From: CADCVT01 sp035940955
GTDB lineage: Bacteria; Actinomycetota; Thermoleophilia; Solirubrobacterales; Solirubrobacteraceae
Assembly: GCA_035940955.1 (NCBI GenBank)
Contig: DASZEJ010000081.1
Location: 1-17,322 of the forward strand
Length of the DNA stretch: 17,322 nt
Direction of reading: 5' to 3'
The position numbers and the translations under genes are program-made. Within the stretch, counting starts at the first letter, position 1, and every line of letters starts with the position of its first letter. Under the pieces are notes generated by a model, which searched no databases, was not told the DNA's origin, and worked only from the letters and a program-made list of their open reading frames with translations. Positions 1 to 6,831 of this stretch are shown here, in pieces.

Positions 1-1686
1 GCGGTGTTCGCGCAGGAGGTCCTCGCGGTCGGCGAGGTGCTGCCTGAGCTGCCGCGGGCCAGCCGGCGGCGCACGCCCGGGCTGCCGGTCGACGTCGCGC
101 GGACGGTCGAGGAGCTGCTGGAGGGCACGCCGCTCGACGTCGTGCACGTCCACGAGCCGTTCGCGCTGTCCACCGCGGCGGCCGCGCTGCGCCACTCGCA
201 CGCGCTGAACGTCGGCACCTTCCACGCGCCGGCCGAGCGGCTCGTGTCGATGCAGGCGGCGCGGCGGATCGTGGAGCTGCTGTTCGGCCGGCTCGACGCC
301 CGCATCGCGAGCTTCGCGTCGACGGCGAACCTCATCGGCCGCACGTTCCCGGGCGACTACCGCGTGATCCTGCCGGGTGCCGACGCCGTGGAGGCCGCGC
401 CGGGCGACGGCGTCGTGCGGATCGCGTTCGCCGACGAGGAGGACCGCGGCGCGCTGCGCCTGTTCCTGCGCGCGCTGCGCCGGCTCGACCCGCGGGCGCC
501 GTGGGAGGCGACGGTGCTGACCAGCCGCGCGGCGGCCGCGTCGTCGCTGCGCCTGCCCGAGCGGCTGCGCGACCGCGTGCGCTTCCGGTCGGGCGGCTCG
601 TTCGCGGGCGCCGACGTCGTCGTGGCGGCGTCGAGCGGCGCGAGCCCCGCGCCCGGCGTCGTGCTGCGCGCGGTCGCCGCCGGCGCCGTCCCGCTGGCCG
701 CCGCGATCGCCGTCTACGAGGAGCTGCTGGCCGACGGCGACCGCGGGCTGCTCTTCCCGTGCGGCGAGCCGCAGGCGCTCGCCGACCAGCTCGGCCGGCT
801 CGCCGGCGACCCGGCCCTGCGCGCGCGGCTGCGCGCGGGCGGCGACGGGCTGCGCGCGCAGCTCGCGTGGAGCCGCGTGGCCGGCGACTACGAGGCGGTC
901 TACCGCGAGCTGGCCGCCCGCCGGCGCCCGACGGGCGGCAACCCCGCGGTCGCCCGCCGGCTGCGCCGCCGCGCGCGCATCGACGTCGACCTGCACATGC
1001 ACACCGACCACTCGCCCGACTGCGCGACGCCGGTGGAGGTGCTGCTCGACACCGCCCGCCAGCAGGGGCTCGGCGCGATCGCCGTGACCGACCACAACGA
1101 GGTCTCGGGCGCGCTCGAGGCGGCGGCCAAGGCCGACCGGTTCGGCGTGAAGGTCATCGTCGGCGAGGAGGTCAAGACCGCGACGCAGGGCGAGGTCATC
1201 GGCCTCTTCCTGACCGAGAAGATCCCCCGCGGGCTGTCGCTGGCCGAGACGGTGGCCGAGATCAAGCGCCAGGGCGGCGTCGTGTACGTCCCGCATCCCT
1301 TCGACCGCCTGCACGCGGTGCCCGACTACGAGCACCTGCTGCGGATCCTCGACGACGTCGACGTGCTGGAGATCTACAACCCGCGCGTCGCGATCGGCGC
1401 CTTCAACGAGGAGGCCGAGCGGTTCGCGGCCAAGTACCGCATCCTCGCCGCCGCCGGCTCGGACGCCCACGTCGCGCAGGGCCTCGGCTCGGTGCGGGTG
1501 CGGATGCCCGACTTCGACGGGCCCGAGGAGTTCCTGGAGGGGCTGCGCGAGGCGGAGATCCTCACCAAGCCGTCGAGCCTGCTGTACGTCCAGGCGCTGA
1601 AGTTCCTGGAGACCAAGGCGACCCCCGCGGGCGCCCGCCGGGCGGTCCGCGACCGCCGCGTGCGGCGGGCCACGCGCAACGGCTGA
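1..1686 (+). CDS. Glycosyltransferase family 4 / PHP-domain fusion protein (5' partial)
   Basis: The reading frame is open at the window edge, so the N-terminus is missing; GTG at 4 is in frame but need not be the start. Numbering from that GTG, residues about 1-310 look like a PimA-type GT4 glycosyltransferase. There is an acceptor-side DVVHVHEPF motif, and a C-terminal donor-site segment with YEELLADG followed by GLLFPCGEPQALADQL, as in nucleotide-sugar-binding GT4 domains. Residues about 325-530 form a PHP metallophosphoesterase domain. Its likely metal ligands are visible: H331-x-H333, D335-H336, D363-H364, E388, H431 (in PHP) and D487-x-H489 (GSDAH). GT4 enzymes transfer sugars to lipids or small acceptors, while PHP domains hydrolyse phosphoesters using two or three metals. 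The joint substrate is unknown. The next gene begins 47 bp downstream on the same strand. Confidence 0.85.
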   Translation, partial: AVFAQEVLAVGEVLPELPRASRRRTPGLPVDVARTVEELLEGTPLDVVHVHEPFALSTAAAALRHSHALNVGTFHAPAERLVSMQAARRIVELLFGRLDARIASFASTANLIGRTFPGDYRVILPGADAVEAAPGDGVVRIAFADEEDRGALRLFLRALRRLDPRAPWEATVLTSRAAAASSLRLPERLRDRVRFRSGGSFAGADVVVAASSGASPAPGVVLRAVAAGAVPLAAAIAVYEELLADGDRGLLFPCGEPQALADQLGRLAGDPALRARLRAGGDGLRAQLAWSRVAGDYEAVYRELAARRRPTGGNPAVARRLRRRARIDVDLHMHTDHSPDCATPVEVLLDTARQQGLGAIAVTDHNEVSGALEAAAKADRFGVKVIVGEEVKTATQGEVIGLFLTEKIPRGLSLAETVAEIKRQGGVVYVPHPFDRLHAVPDYEHLLRILDDVDVLEIYNPRVAIGAFNEEAERFAAKYRILAAAGSDAHVAQGLGSVRVRMPDFDGPEEFLEGLREAEILTKPSSLLYVQALKFLETKATPAGARRAVRDRRVRRATRNG

Positions 1687-1733
1687 TGCAGCGGCAGGGA
1701 GACCCGCGGGGAGAGCCGAACACGTTGGGGCCG

Positions 1734-2339
1734 ATGCCGGCCACCGACGACGAGATCCGCGAGAAGTACCTCGAGCGCGCCATCCGCGAGCTCAACGCGC
1801 TGACCCGCGAGCTGCAGAGCTGCGACCTGTGCCCGCGCGGCAACCTGATGCCGGTGCTCGGCTCCGGCCACCCGCAGGCCGACGTGATGCTGCTCAAGCA
1901 CGCGCCGACCGCGAGCGAGGTCGAGGAGGGCGTCGCCTTCTACGGCCGCGCCGGCGCGGCGCTGATGAAGTCGCTGCGCCGGCTGCAGATCGACCCGCTC
2001 GCCGTGTACGGGACGCTGTGCGTGAAGTGCCCGGTCAGCGACCCCTCGCTCGCCGACCCCGCGTGCGTGGCGCGCGTCGTCGAGGAGATCGCGATCGTCC
2101 AGCCGAAGATCGTCGTCGTGATGGGGCTCGACGCGCTGTACGCGCTCAACGACCTGAACGTCCCCCTCGCCCGCGAGGTCGAGCCGATCCCCGGCGCCGT
2201 CCAGCAGCTCACGCCGTCGATCGCCGCTTTGTTCGTGCCGAACATCGACGGGGCGCTCGACGAGGAGCAGGCCAAGCGCGAGTTCTGGTCGGCGTTCCGC
2301 GTGCTGGGTCAGTGGTACGCGGAGCTGCCGCCCTACTAG
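1734..2339 (+). CDS. Divergent family-4 (Fe-S) uracil-DNA-glycosylase-like protein
   Basis: A 201-residue protein whose fold signature matches family-4 uracil-DNA glycosylases. Four cysteines are spaced as for a [4Fe-4S] cluster (C30-x2-C33, C99, C111), preceded and followed by the usual GSGHPQAD, FYGRAG and VKC segments and a long helix, then IVVVMG. Two active-site motifs are not normal. The GEAPG-type uracil/water-activating motif reads KHAPT (residues 55-59), and no C-terminal HPS motif is present (the region reads FVPNID). Glycosylase activity is therefore doubtful; it may bind DNA or nucleotides only, or have another base specificity. I chose ATG 1734 because the conserved helix begins just after it. 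An ATG at 1686, overlapping the previous stop, is in frame but adds an unconserved-looking leader. The next gene overlaps its 3' end by 28 bp. Confidence 0.75.
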   Translation: MPATDDEIREKYLERAIRELNALTRELQSCDLCPRGNLMPVLGSGHPQADVMLLKHAPTASEVEEGVAFYGRAGAALMKSLRRLQIDPLAVYGTLCVKCPVSDPSLADPACVARVVEEIAIVQPKIVVVMGLDALYALNDLNVPLAREVEPIPGAVQQLTPSIAALFVPNIDGALDEEQAKREFWSAFRVLGQWYAELPPY

Positions 2340-3001
2340 TCGCGGTCGCCTGGTTCCTCGCGGTCGGGGAGCTGGGCGCGGTGTCCGGCGAGGCCGGGCG
2401 CTACGTCGCCGGGTGCGCGGGGGCGCTGTCCTGCGCGCTGGCCGCCCTGGCGCTGCTGCCCGGGCGCGACGAGCCGCTGGGCGTGGCGGTGCTGGGCGCG
2501 GGCGCGGCGTTCCTCGCCGCGGTGCTCGCCGCCCAGGACGTCGGCGCCGCCGCCAACCCGGTCGAGGCGCTCGCGGGCGCGGCGGCCGGGCTGCTGTTCG
2601 CGTGGGCGTTCGCGTCGCCGGTCGCGGTCGTGGCGCTGCCGCTCGTCGTCGCCGGCGTCGACCTGGCGTCGGTGCTCACCGGGCCGGCCGAGCCGCTGCG
2701 GGGGTCGGGCGCCGCGGACGTGCTGACGCTCGACCTGCCGCTGCTCGGCGGCGGCGGCTCGGCGGCGCGGCTCGGCGTGCTCGACATGACGTTCCTGGCC
2801 CTGTTCGCCGCCTGGTCGGTGCGCTACCGGCTGCGCCCGCGGGTGGCGATCCCGCTGATGGCGCTCGCGCTGTGCGGGTCCGTCGCGCTGGGGATCGCGC
2901 TCGACCGGGCGATGCCGGCGCTGCCCTTCCTCGCCGCCGGGCTGCTGCTCCCGGCGGCCGGCCGGCTGCGCGGGCTGCTCGCCCGGCCCGCGGAGCGGTA
3001 G
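2312..3001 (+). CDS. Presenilin/signal-peptide-peptidase-like (A22) membrane protein, candidate intramembrane aspartyl protease
   Basis: A 229-residue, very hydrophobic protein with about eight transmembrane segments (roughly residues 5-24, 31-50, 56-75, 84-102, 103-123, 154-172, 178-197 and 201-219). Three segments resemble presenilin signatures. D117 lies in GVDLASVLTGP, like the YDLVAVL region of presenilin TM6. D158 lies in LGVLDMTF, like the LGLGDFIF region of TM7. P202-A-L-P205 matches the PALP motif of TM9. D158 to the PALP proline is 44 residues, against 48 in human presenilin-1 as I recall its numbering (D385, P433). Deviations: Val replaces Tyr before D117, and Leu replaces the Gly before D158 (GxGD becomes GVLD), so activity is uncertain. 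There is no long loop between the two Asp helices. GTG 2312 is the best start I see, giving a short N-terminus and a 28-bp overlap with the UDG-like gene, which suggests translational coupling. The coding call is secure; the A22 assignment rests on motifs alone. Confidence 0.6.
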   Translation: MVRGAAALLVAVAWFLAVGELGAVSGEAGRYVAGCAGALSCALAALALLPGRDEPLGVAVLGAGAAFLAAVLAAQDVGAAANPVEALAGAAAGLLFAWAFASPVAVVALPLVVAGVDLASVLTGPAEPLRGSGAADVLTLDLPLLGGGGSAARLGVLDMTFLALFAAWSVRYRLRPRVAIPLMALALCGSVALGIALDRAMPALPFLAAGLLLPAAGRLRGLLARPAER

Positions 3002-3004
3002 GGT
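2999..3004 (+). promoter_or_regulatory. Possible -10 element (TAGGGT) for the small zinc-protein gene
   Basis: TAGGGT lies 10 bp before ATG 3015, and its first three bases are the stop codon of the membrane-protein gene. The spacing would put transcription start a few bases before the ATG, giving a nearly leaderless mRNA. No convincing -35 hexamer is visible, so this rests on one hexamer only. Confidence 0.25.
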
Positions 3005-3014
3005 TCCCGCACCG

Positions 3015-3197
3015 ATGGACCTCGAAGAGCGCACCCTCGACCCCGCGGTGCCGGAGCGCTGCCAGGTGTGCGGCGCCCAGCTCATCCCGAGCGAGCAGCA
3101 GGCGATCCTCGAGTCGGGCAGCGTGCCCCTGTGCTCGATCCATGCGGCAGAGGTGCTGCCGCTGGACGAGGAGCAGGACCCGGCCGAGGCCTCCTAG
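3015..3197 (+). CDS. Small putative zinc-binding protein, unknown function
   Basis: A 60-residue acidic protein. I do not recognise a named family. It has CQVCG (C16-x2-C19) and, 20 residues later, LCSIH (C40-x2-H43). This C-x2-C...C-x2-H arrangement would suit a single treble-clef or zinc-ribbon-like site. The last 15 residues are rich in Glu and Asp. ATG 3015 lies 13 bp after the preceding stop. No Shine-Dalgarno sequence is obvious; a TAGGGT hexamer lies 10 bp upstream. The stop TAG (3195-3197) overlaps the stop of the convergent rpiA gene through a shared CTAG palindrome. High G/C third positions and clean placement between two real genes support it being coding. Confidence 0.7.
   Translation: MDLEERTLDPAVPERCQVCGAQLIPSEQQAILESGSVPLCSIHAAEVLPLDEEQDPAEAS
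3194..3197. other. CTAG palindrome shared as stop codon by convergent genes
   Basis: The four bases CTAG supply TAG to the + strand zinc-protein gene (3195-3197) and, read in reverse, TAG to rpiA (3196-3194). There is no room for a terminator between the two genes. Confidence 0.9.
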
Positions 3198-3817
3198 CCG
3201 GCCCGCCCGACGATCACGTCGGCGACGAGCTCGGGCGGGAACAGCCCGTGCTCGACCACGCCCGGCGTCGCGGCCAGGCGCGCGGCAACGGCCGCGGGGT
3301 CGCTCAGGTCGGCGCGCACGTCGGCGATGACGCCGCCGTCGGGGCTCGGCGGCGCGCCCTCGCGGACCTTCGCGTCGCCGAGGCGGGCGAGCGTCGCGGG
3401 CAGGCCGAACGGCAGCAGCTCGACCGGCACCGGCCAGCTCAGCGCGTCCACGACCTTGGACTCGTCGACGATGACGACGAACCGCTCGGCGGCCGCGGCG
3501 ACGACCTTCTCGCGCGTGTGCGCGCCGCCGCCCCCCTTGACGAGCCAGCGGTCGGGCGCCACCTCGTCGGCGCCGTCGATCGCCAGGTCCAGGCGCTCCA
3601 GGCGGTCGAACGGCTCGACCGGCAGGCCCAGCTCGCGCGCGCTGCGCTCGGTCCGCTCGCTGGTCGCCACGCAGCGCAGGTCGCGCAGCCCGCGCCGGGC
3701 GAGCGCGGGGAGCAGCAGGTCGACGGTCGACCCGGTGCCGAGGCCCAGCCGCATTCCGTCCTGCACTAGCAGCGCCGCGCGCTCGGCCGCGTCGCGCTTG
3801 GCCGCGTCGCCCGTCAT
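3194..3817 (-). CDS. rpiA: Ribose-5-phosphate isomerase A
   Basis: A 207-residue cytosolic enzyme that interconverts ribose 5-phosphate and ribulose 5-phosphate in the non-oxidative pentose phosphate pathway. All family motifs are present: the phosphate-binding GLGTGST loop (residues 25-31), DGADE (81-85) and KGGGGAHTREK (94-104). D81, D84, K94 and E103 fall at the same numbers as the catalytic residues reported for the E. coli enzyme, from memory, so the N-terminus is probably right. The ATG at 3817 has a purine-rich GGGACGGAG just upstream. It lies 37 bp behind the quinone oxidoreductase gene on the same strand, so co-transcription is likely. Length is close to the family norm of about 220. 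Confidence 0.96.
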   Translation of the reverse strand: MTGDAAKRDAAERAALLVQDGMRLGLGTGSTVDLLLPALARRGLRDLRCVATSERTERSARELGLPVEPFDRLERLDLAIDGADEVAPDRWLVKGGGGAHTREKVVAAAAERFVVIVDESKVVDALSWPVPVELLPFGLPATLARLGDAKVREGAPPSPDGGVIADVRADLSDPAAVAARLAATPGVVEHGLFPPELVADVIVGRAG

Positions 3818-3854
3818 CGCTCCGTCCCGGGGCGCGGCGCCGCGGCGACGCCTC

Positions 3855-4796
3855 TCACGGCAGGATCACGATCTTGCCCAGCTTCCCGCCGGCCGTGAAC
3901 CGGTCGTAGGCCGCGGGCGCCTCGTCGAGCGGGAAGGTGTCCGCCACCGGCACCCGGATCGCGCCGCTCGCCAGCAGCGGCAGGACGTGGCGCTCCATCA
4001 GCCGGGCGGTCTGCGCCTTCTCCTCCAGCGGCCGCGCGCGGAGCGTCGAGCCGCGCACGGTCGCCCGCTTGGTCATCACCGCGAGCAGGTTGACCTCGGC
4101 CTTGAAGCCCGCGCCGATGCCGATGACGACGATCCGCCCGCCGGCGGCCAGCGCCTTCACGTTCCCGTCCATGTTCGGCGCGCCGATCAGCTCCAGCACG
4201 ACGTCGAACGGGCCGGCGTCGGCGAAGCCCCCGGGGTCGATCGCCTCCGCGGCGCCCAGCTCGCGCACGGCGTCGCGCAGGTCGGGGTTGCGCACGGTCG
4301 CGGTCACGCGCGCGCCGGCCGCCGCGCCGAGCTGCACGGCGGCGGTGCCCACGCCCCCGGCCGCGCCGTGGACGAGCAGCCGCTCGCCGGAGCGCAGGTC
4401 GCACTGCGTGAAGAGCGCGTCGTGGGCGGTGGTGAAGACCTCCGGCGTCCCGCCCGCCTCGGGCCAGCCGAGGTTCTCCGGCACGGGCATGAGCTGGCGC
4501 TCGTGGACGACCGCCAGCTCCGCCTGCCCGCCGCCGCCGACGATCGCCATGACCCGGTCGCCCTCGGCGAACCGGGTGGCGCCCGGGCCAAGCGCGGCGA
4601 CCTCGCCCGCCAGCTCCAGCCCGGGGACGTCCTGCGGCGAGCCGGGCGGCGCGGGGTAGCCGCCCTTGCGCTGGAGGACGTCGGCCCCGTTCACGCCCGC
4701 CGCGCGGACGCGGACGAGCACCTCGCCGGAGCCCGGCTCGGGGTCCGGGTGCTCCTCGACCGTCAGGTTCCCGTCGGAGATCGTGACCGCGCGCAT
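3855..4796 (-). CDS. Zinc-independent NADPH:quinone oxidoreductase (MDR superfamily)
   Basis: A 313-residue medium-chain dehydrogenase/reductase of the quinone oxidoreductase group. The N-terminal GroES-like half runs from residue 1 to about 115 and contains VLVRVRAAGVNGADVLQRKG. The Rossmann half begins near residue 137, with the nucleotide loop VHGAAGGVG (142-150). The zinc-ligand cysteines and histidines of alcohol dehydrogenases are absent, which fits a zinc-free NADPH-dependent quinone or enone reductase. The substrate cannot be told from sequence. The start ATG 4796 gives the canonical MRAV N-terminus. A CATACT hexamer lies 9 bp upstream on the - strand and could be a -10 element, but without a clear -35. 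The methyltransferase gene ends 46 bp upstream. Confidence 0.92.
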   Translation of the reverse strand: MRAVTISDGNLTVEEHPDPEPGSGEVLVRVRAAGVNGADVLQRKGGYPAPPGSPQDVPGLELAGEVAALGPGATRFAEGDRVMAIVGGGGQAELAVVHERQLMPVPENLGWPEAGGTPEVFTTAHDALFTQCDLRSGERLLVHGAAGGVGTAAVQLGAAAGARVTATVRNPDLRDAVRELGAAEAIDPGGFADAGPFDVVLELIGAPNMDGNVKALAAGGRIVVIGIGAGFKAEVNLLAVMTKRATVRGSTLRARPLEEKAQTARLMERHVLPLLASGAIRVPVADTFPLDEAPAAYDRFTAGGKLGKIVILP

Positions 4797-4842
4797 CGGC
4801 CCGGCAGTATGCCTCGCCGCAGGGGACCGCCGGGCGATGGCG

Positions 4843-6213
4843 TCAGGGACTCGTGCCGCGCTCGAGCAGCGCGACGCACTCGATGTGGTGCGTCTGCGGG
4901 AACATGTCGACGGGGCGGACGCGGCGCAGGGCGTAGCCGGCCTCGGCGAGCTGGGCGGCGTTCGGGGCGAGGGTGGTCGGGTTGCAGGAGACGTAGACGA
5001 TGCGCTTCGGCGCGGCCTCGACGACGCGGCGGACGACCTTCTGCGACAGGCCGCTGCGGGGCGGGTCGACGACGATCACGTCGGGGCGGCCGGCGCGCTC
5101 GACTAGCTCGCGCAGCGCGAGGCGCACGTCGCCCGCGAAGAACCGCGCGTTGTCGACCTGGTTGCGCCGCGCGTTGGCGATCGCGTCGGAGATCGCCTCC
5201 TCGACGACCTCCAGCCCGAAGACCTCGCCGGCCCGCGGCGCGAGCGTGAGCCCGATCGTGCCCATCCCGCAGTAGAGGTCGAAGACGCGCTCCCAGCCGC
5301 TCAGCGCCGCGTACTCGGCCGCGACGCCGTACAGGCGCTCGGCCATCTCGGTGTTGGTCTGGAAGAACGCCTCGGGCGAGATCCCGTACTCCAGGCCGCC
5401 CAGCTCCTCGCGCAGCTGGGTCGCGCCCGTCGCGAGCTCGGTGCGGCCGCCGGCGGTGACCTCGGCGACGCCGTCGATCCGCGTCCAGAACAGGGCGTCC
5501 GCGACGCCGCCGAGCGCGGCCGCCAGCGCGTCGGCGTCCAGCGCGCCCTCGCTCGTCACCACGCGGACCTGGACCTCGCCGGTGCGCCGACCCTCGCGCA
5601 CGACGAGGTTGCGCAGCAGGCCCCGCTGCTCGCGGCGGTCGTAGGCCTCCAGCCCCGCCTCGCGGCACCAGGCCAGCACCGCCCGCCGCGCCGCGTTGAC
5701 GCGCTCGGACGCGAGCAGGTCGTCGTCGACGTGGACGATCTCCTCCCACGAGCCGGGCCTGTGGAACCCGCAGACCAGCTCGCCGCCGGAGCCGCCGCCG
5801 AACGAGTACTCGACCTTGTTGCGGTAGCGCCAGCGCTCGCCGGCGGGGACGATCGGCTCGAGCTCGTAGCCCTCCAGCCGGCCGATGCGCCGCAGCGCGT
5901 CGTCGACCTGCTCGGCCTTCACCGCGAGCTGGCGCTCGTAGGGGAGCACCTGCCACGGCGCGCCGGGGTGGCCGGGCGCGAGCGGCTCGACGCGGTCGGG
6001 GCTCGGCTCGAGCAGCTCGACCGTGCGCGCCTCGGCGTACGCGCGCTTGCGCTTGGTCACCACGGCGCTGACGCGGTCGCCCGGCACCGCGCCGGCGACG
6101 AACACCACGTAGCCCTCGTGGCGCGCGACGCCGCTGCCGCCGTAGGCCAGCGCGTCGACGACGAGCTCGAGCTGCTGCCCGCGCTCCGGGCGGGTCCGGG
6201 TCGAGGCCTCCAC
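4843..6213 (-). CDS. TrmA/RlmD-family RNA (uracil-5-)-methyltransferase lacking the Fe-S cysteines
   Basis: A 456-residue SAM-dependent methyltransferase for C5 of uracil in rRNA or tRNA. An N-terminal TRAM domain (about residues 10-70) should bind RNA. The catalytic domain has the SAM loop DLYCGMG (312-318), DPPRSGL (383-389), the nucleophile C410 in YVSCNP, and the base-like E445 in HHIEC. The four-cysteine [4Fe-4S] motif that precedes the WQ...YERQL helix in RlmD is missing: that stretch (residues 76-90) reads EPLAPGHPGAPWQVL with no cysteine. The target base (for example 23S U1939 or U747, or tRNA U54) cannot be assigned. I chose GTG 6213, 2 bp after the stop of the preceding gene, because the TRAM domain follows directly. 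No good Shine-Dalgarno is seen, which fits translational coupling. Confidence 0.9.
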   Translation of the reverse strand: MEASTRTRPERGQQLELVVDALAYGGSGVARHEGYVVFVAGAVPGDRVSAVVTKRKRAYAEARTVELLEPSPDRVEPLAPGHPGAPWQVLPYERQLAVKAEQVDDALRRIGRLEGYELEPIVPAGERWRYRNKVEYSFGGGSGGELVCGFHRPGSWEEIVHVDDDLLASERVNAARRAVLAWCREAGLEAYDRREQRGLLRNLVVREGRRTGEVQVRVVTSEGALDADALAAALGGVADALFWTRIDGVAEVTAGGRTELATGATQLREELGGLEYGISPEAFFQTNTEMAERLYGVAAEYAALSGWERVFDLYCGMGTIGLTLAPRAGEVFGLEVVEEAISDAIANARRNQVDNARFFAGDVRLALRELVERAGRPDVIVVDPPRSGLSQKVVRRVVEAAPKRIVYVSCNPTTLAPNAAQLAEAGYALRRVRPVDMFPQTHHIECVALLERGTSP

Positions 6214-6215
6214 GG

Positions 6216-6773
6216 CTAGCGCAGCCGCCGCTCGATCGCGCCGAGCACCGACTTGCGGTTCGCGGTGCGCTTCTCGTAGTCGCGGACGCGCCGCAGGTCC
6301 TCCGCCGACAGCTCGTCGAGGCGCTTGCCGATCTGGGCGGCGGTGAGGTCGTCGTAGGAGGCGATCGGGAACGAGGACCCGAGGCCGGCGGCGCGGCGGG
6401 CGCGGTCGACCTCGCGCAGCACGCGGTCGGTGCCCGGCGGCCGGCGCACGCCGCTGCGCCCCCGCGCCGAGGAGCCGTCCCCCGCGTCGCCGCCGCCCCC
6501 GCGAGCGCCCCCGCGGCCCAGCGCGGCCTCCATGCGGCTGAGCGCGTCGTCGGTCTGCTGGCGGCCGAGGGCGACGAGCCGCTCGACCAGGTCCTCGGCG
6601 TCGGCGCGCGTGATGCGCCCGCGCCGGACGGCGTCGTCGAGCGTCTCGCGCAGGCGGTCGCTCGGCAGCATCAGCGACCGGGTCAGCAGCTCGCGCACGG
6701 CGTCCAGCGTCGACCGCGTCGCGTCCTCCGGCGCGCCCCCGCTCGCGCGCGACGACTTCCTGGGCTGCGGCAT
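6216..6773 (-). CDS. Phasin-like helical protein with C-terminal actinobacterial helical module
   Basis: A 185-residue, highly charged, mostly helical protein. Residues about 20-85 resemble the polyhydroxyalkanoate granule-associated (phasin, PhaF-like) helix, with the GRITRADAEDLVERLVALG segment. Then comes a flexible Gly/Arg-rich linker (about 86-118). The C-terminal 50 residues contain YDDLTAAQIGKRLDELSAE and RDYEKRTANRKSVLGAIERR, a short helical module I recall from the ends of various actinobacterial proteins. Possible roles are coating of storage granules or lipid inclusions, or a scaffold; neither is proven. It is the first gene of the - strand group, and its stop lies 2 bp before the methyltransferase start. 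No other PHA gene is in the window. Confidence 0.65.
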   Translation of the reverse strand: MPQPRKSSRASGGAPEDATRSTLDAVRELLTRSLMLPSDRLRETLDDAVRRGRITRADAEDLVERLVALGRQQTDDALSRMEAALGRGGARGGGGDAGDGSSARGRSGVRRPPGTDRVLREVDRARRAAGLGSSFPIASYDDLTAAQIGKRLDELSAEDLRRVRDYEKRTANRKSVLGAIERRLR

Positions 6774-6779
6774 GGGGCG

Positions 6780-6785
6780 AGGCTA
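6780..6785 (-). promoter_or_regulatory. Possible -10 element (TAGCCT) of the phasin-like gene
   Basis: Read on the - strand, TAGCCT lies 6 bp before ATG 6773. At this spacing transcription would begin at or next to the start codon, giving a leaderless mRNA. There is no Shine-Dalgarno sequence between them. No clear -35 element is seen. Confidence 0.35.
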
Positions 6786-6831
6786 TCGCGCCGATGCTCC
6801 GGCGACCGGCGCACGCGCTCAGGCGAACGGC

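Noticed and set aside
1686..1688. ATG overlapping the stop of the first gene as a start for the UDG-like protein
   Set aside because: Possible, but the 16 extra residues look unconserved; ATG 1734 sits just before the conserved helix. Not fully excluded.
501..1733. In-frame upstream extension of the UDG-like gene lying inside the glycosyltransferase-PHP gene
   Set aside because: The extension is low-complexity Arg/Gly/Ala sequence typical of a wrong frame; family similarity begins only after ATG 1734.
6794..6796. Earlier ATG for the secreted protein
   Set aside because: It would put 17 Arg-rich residues before an otherwise textbook signal peptide, and it lies upstream of the likely -10 element.
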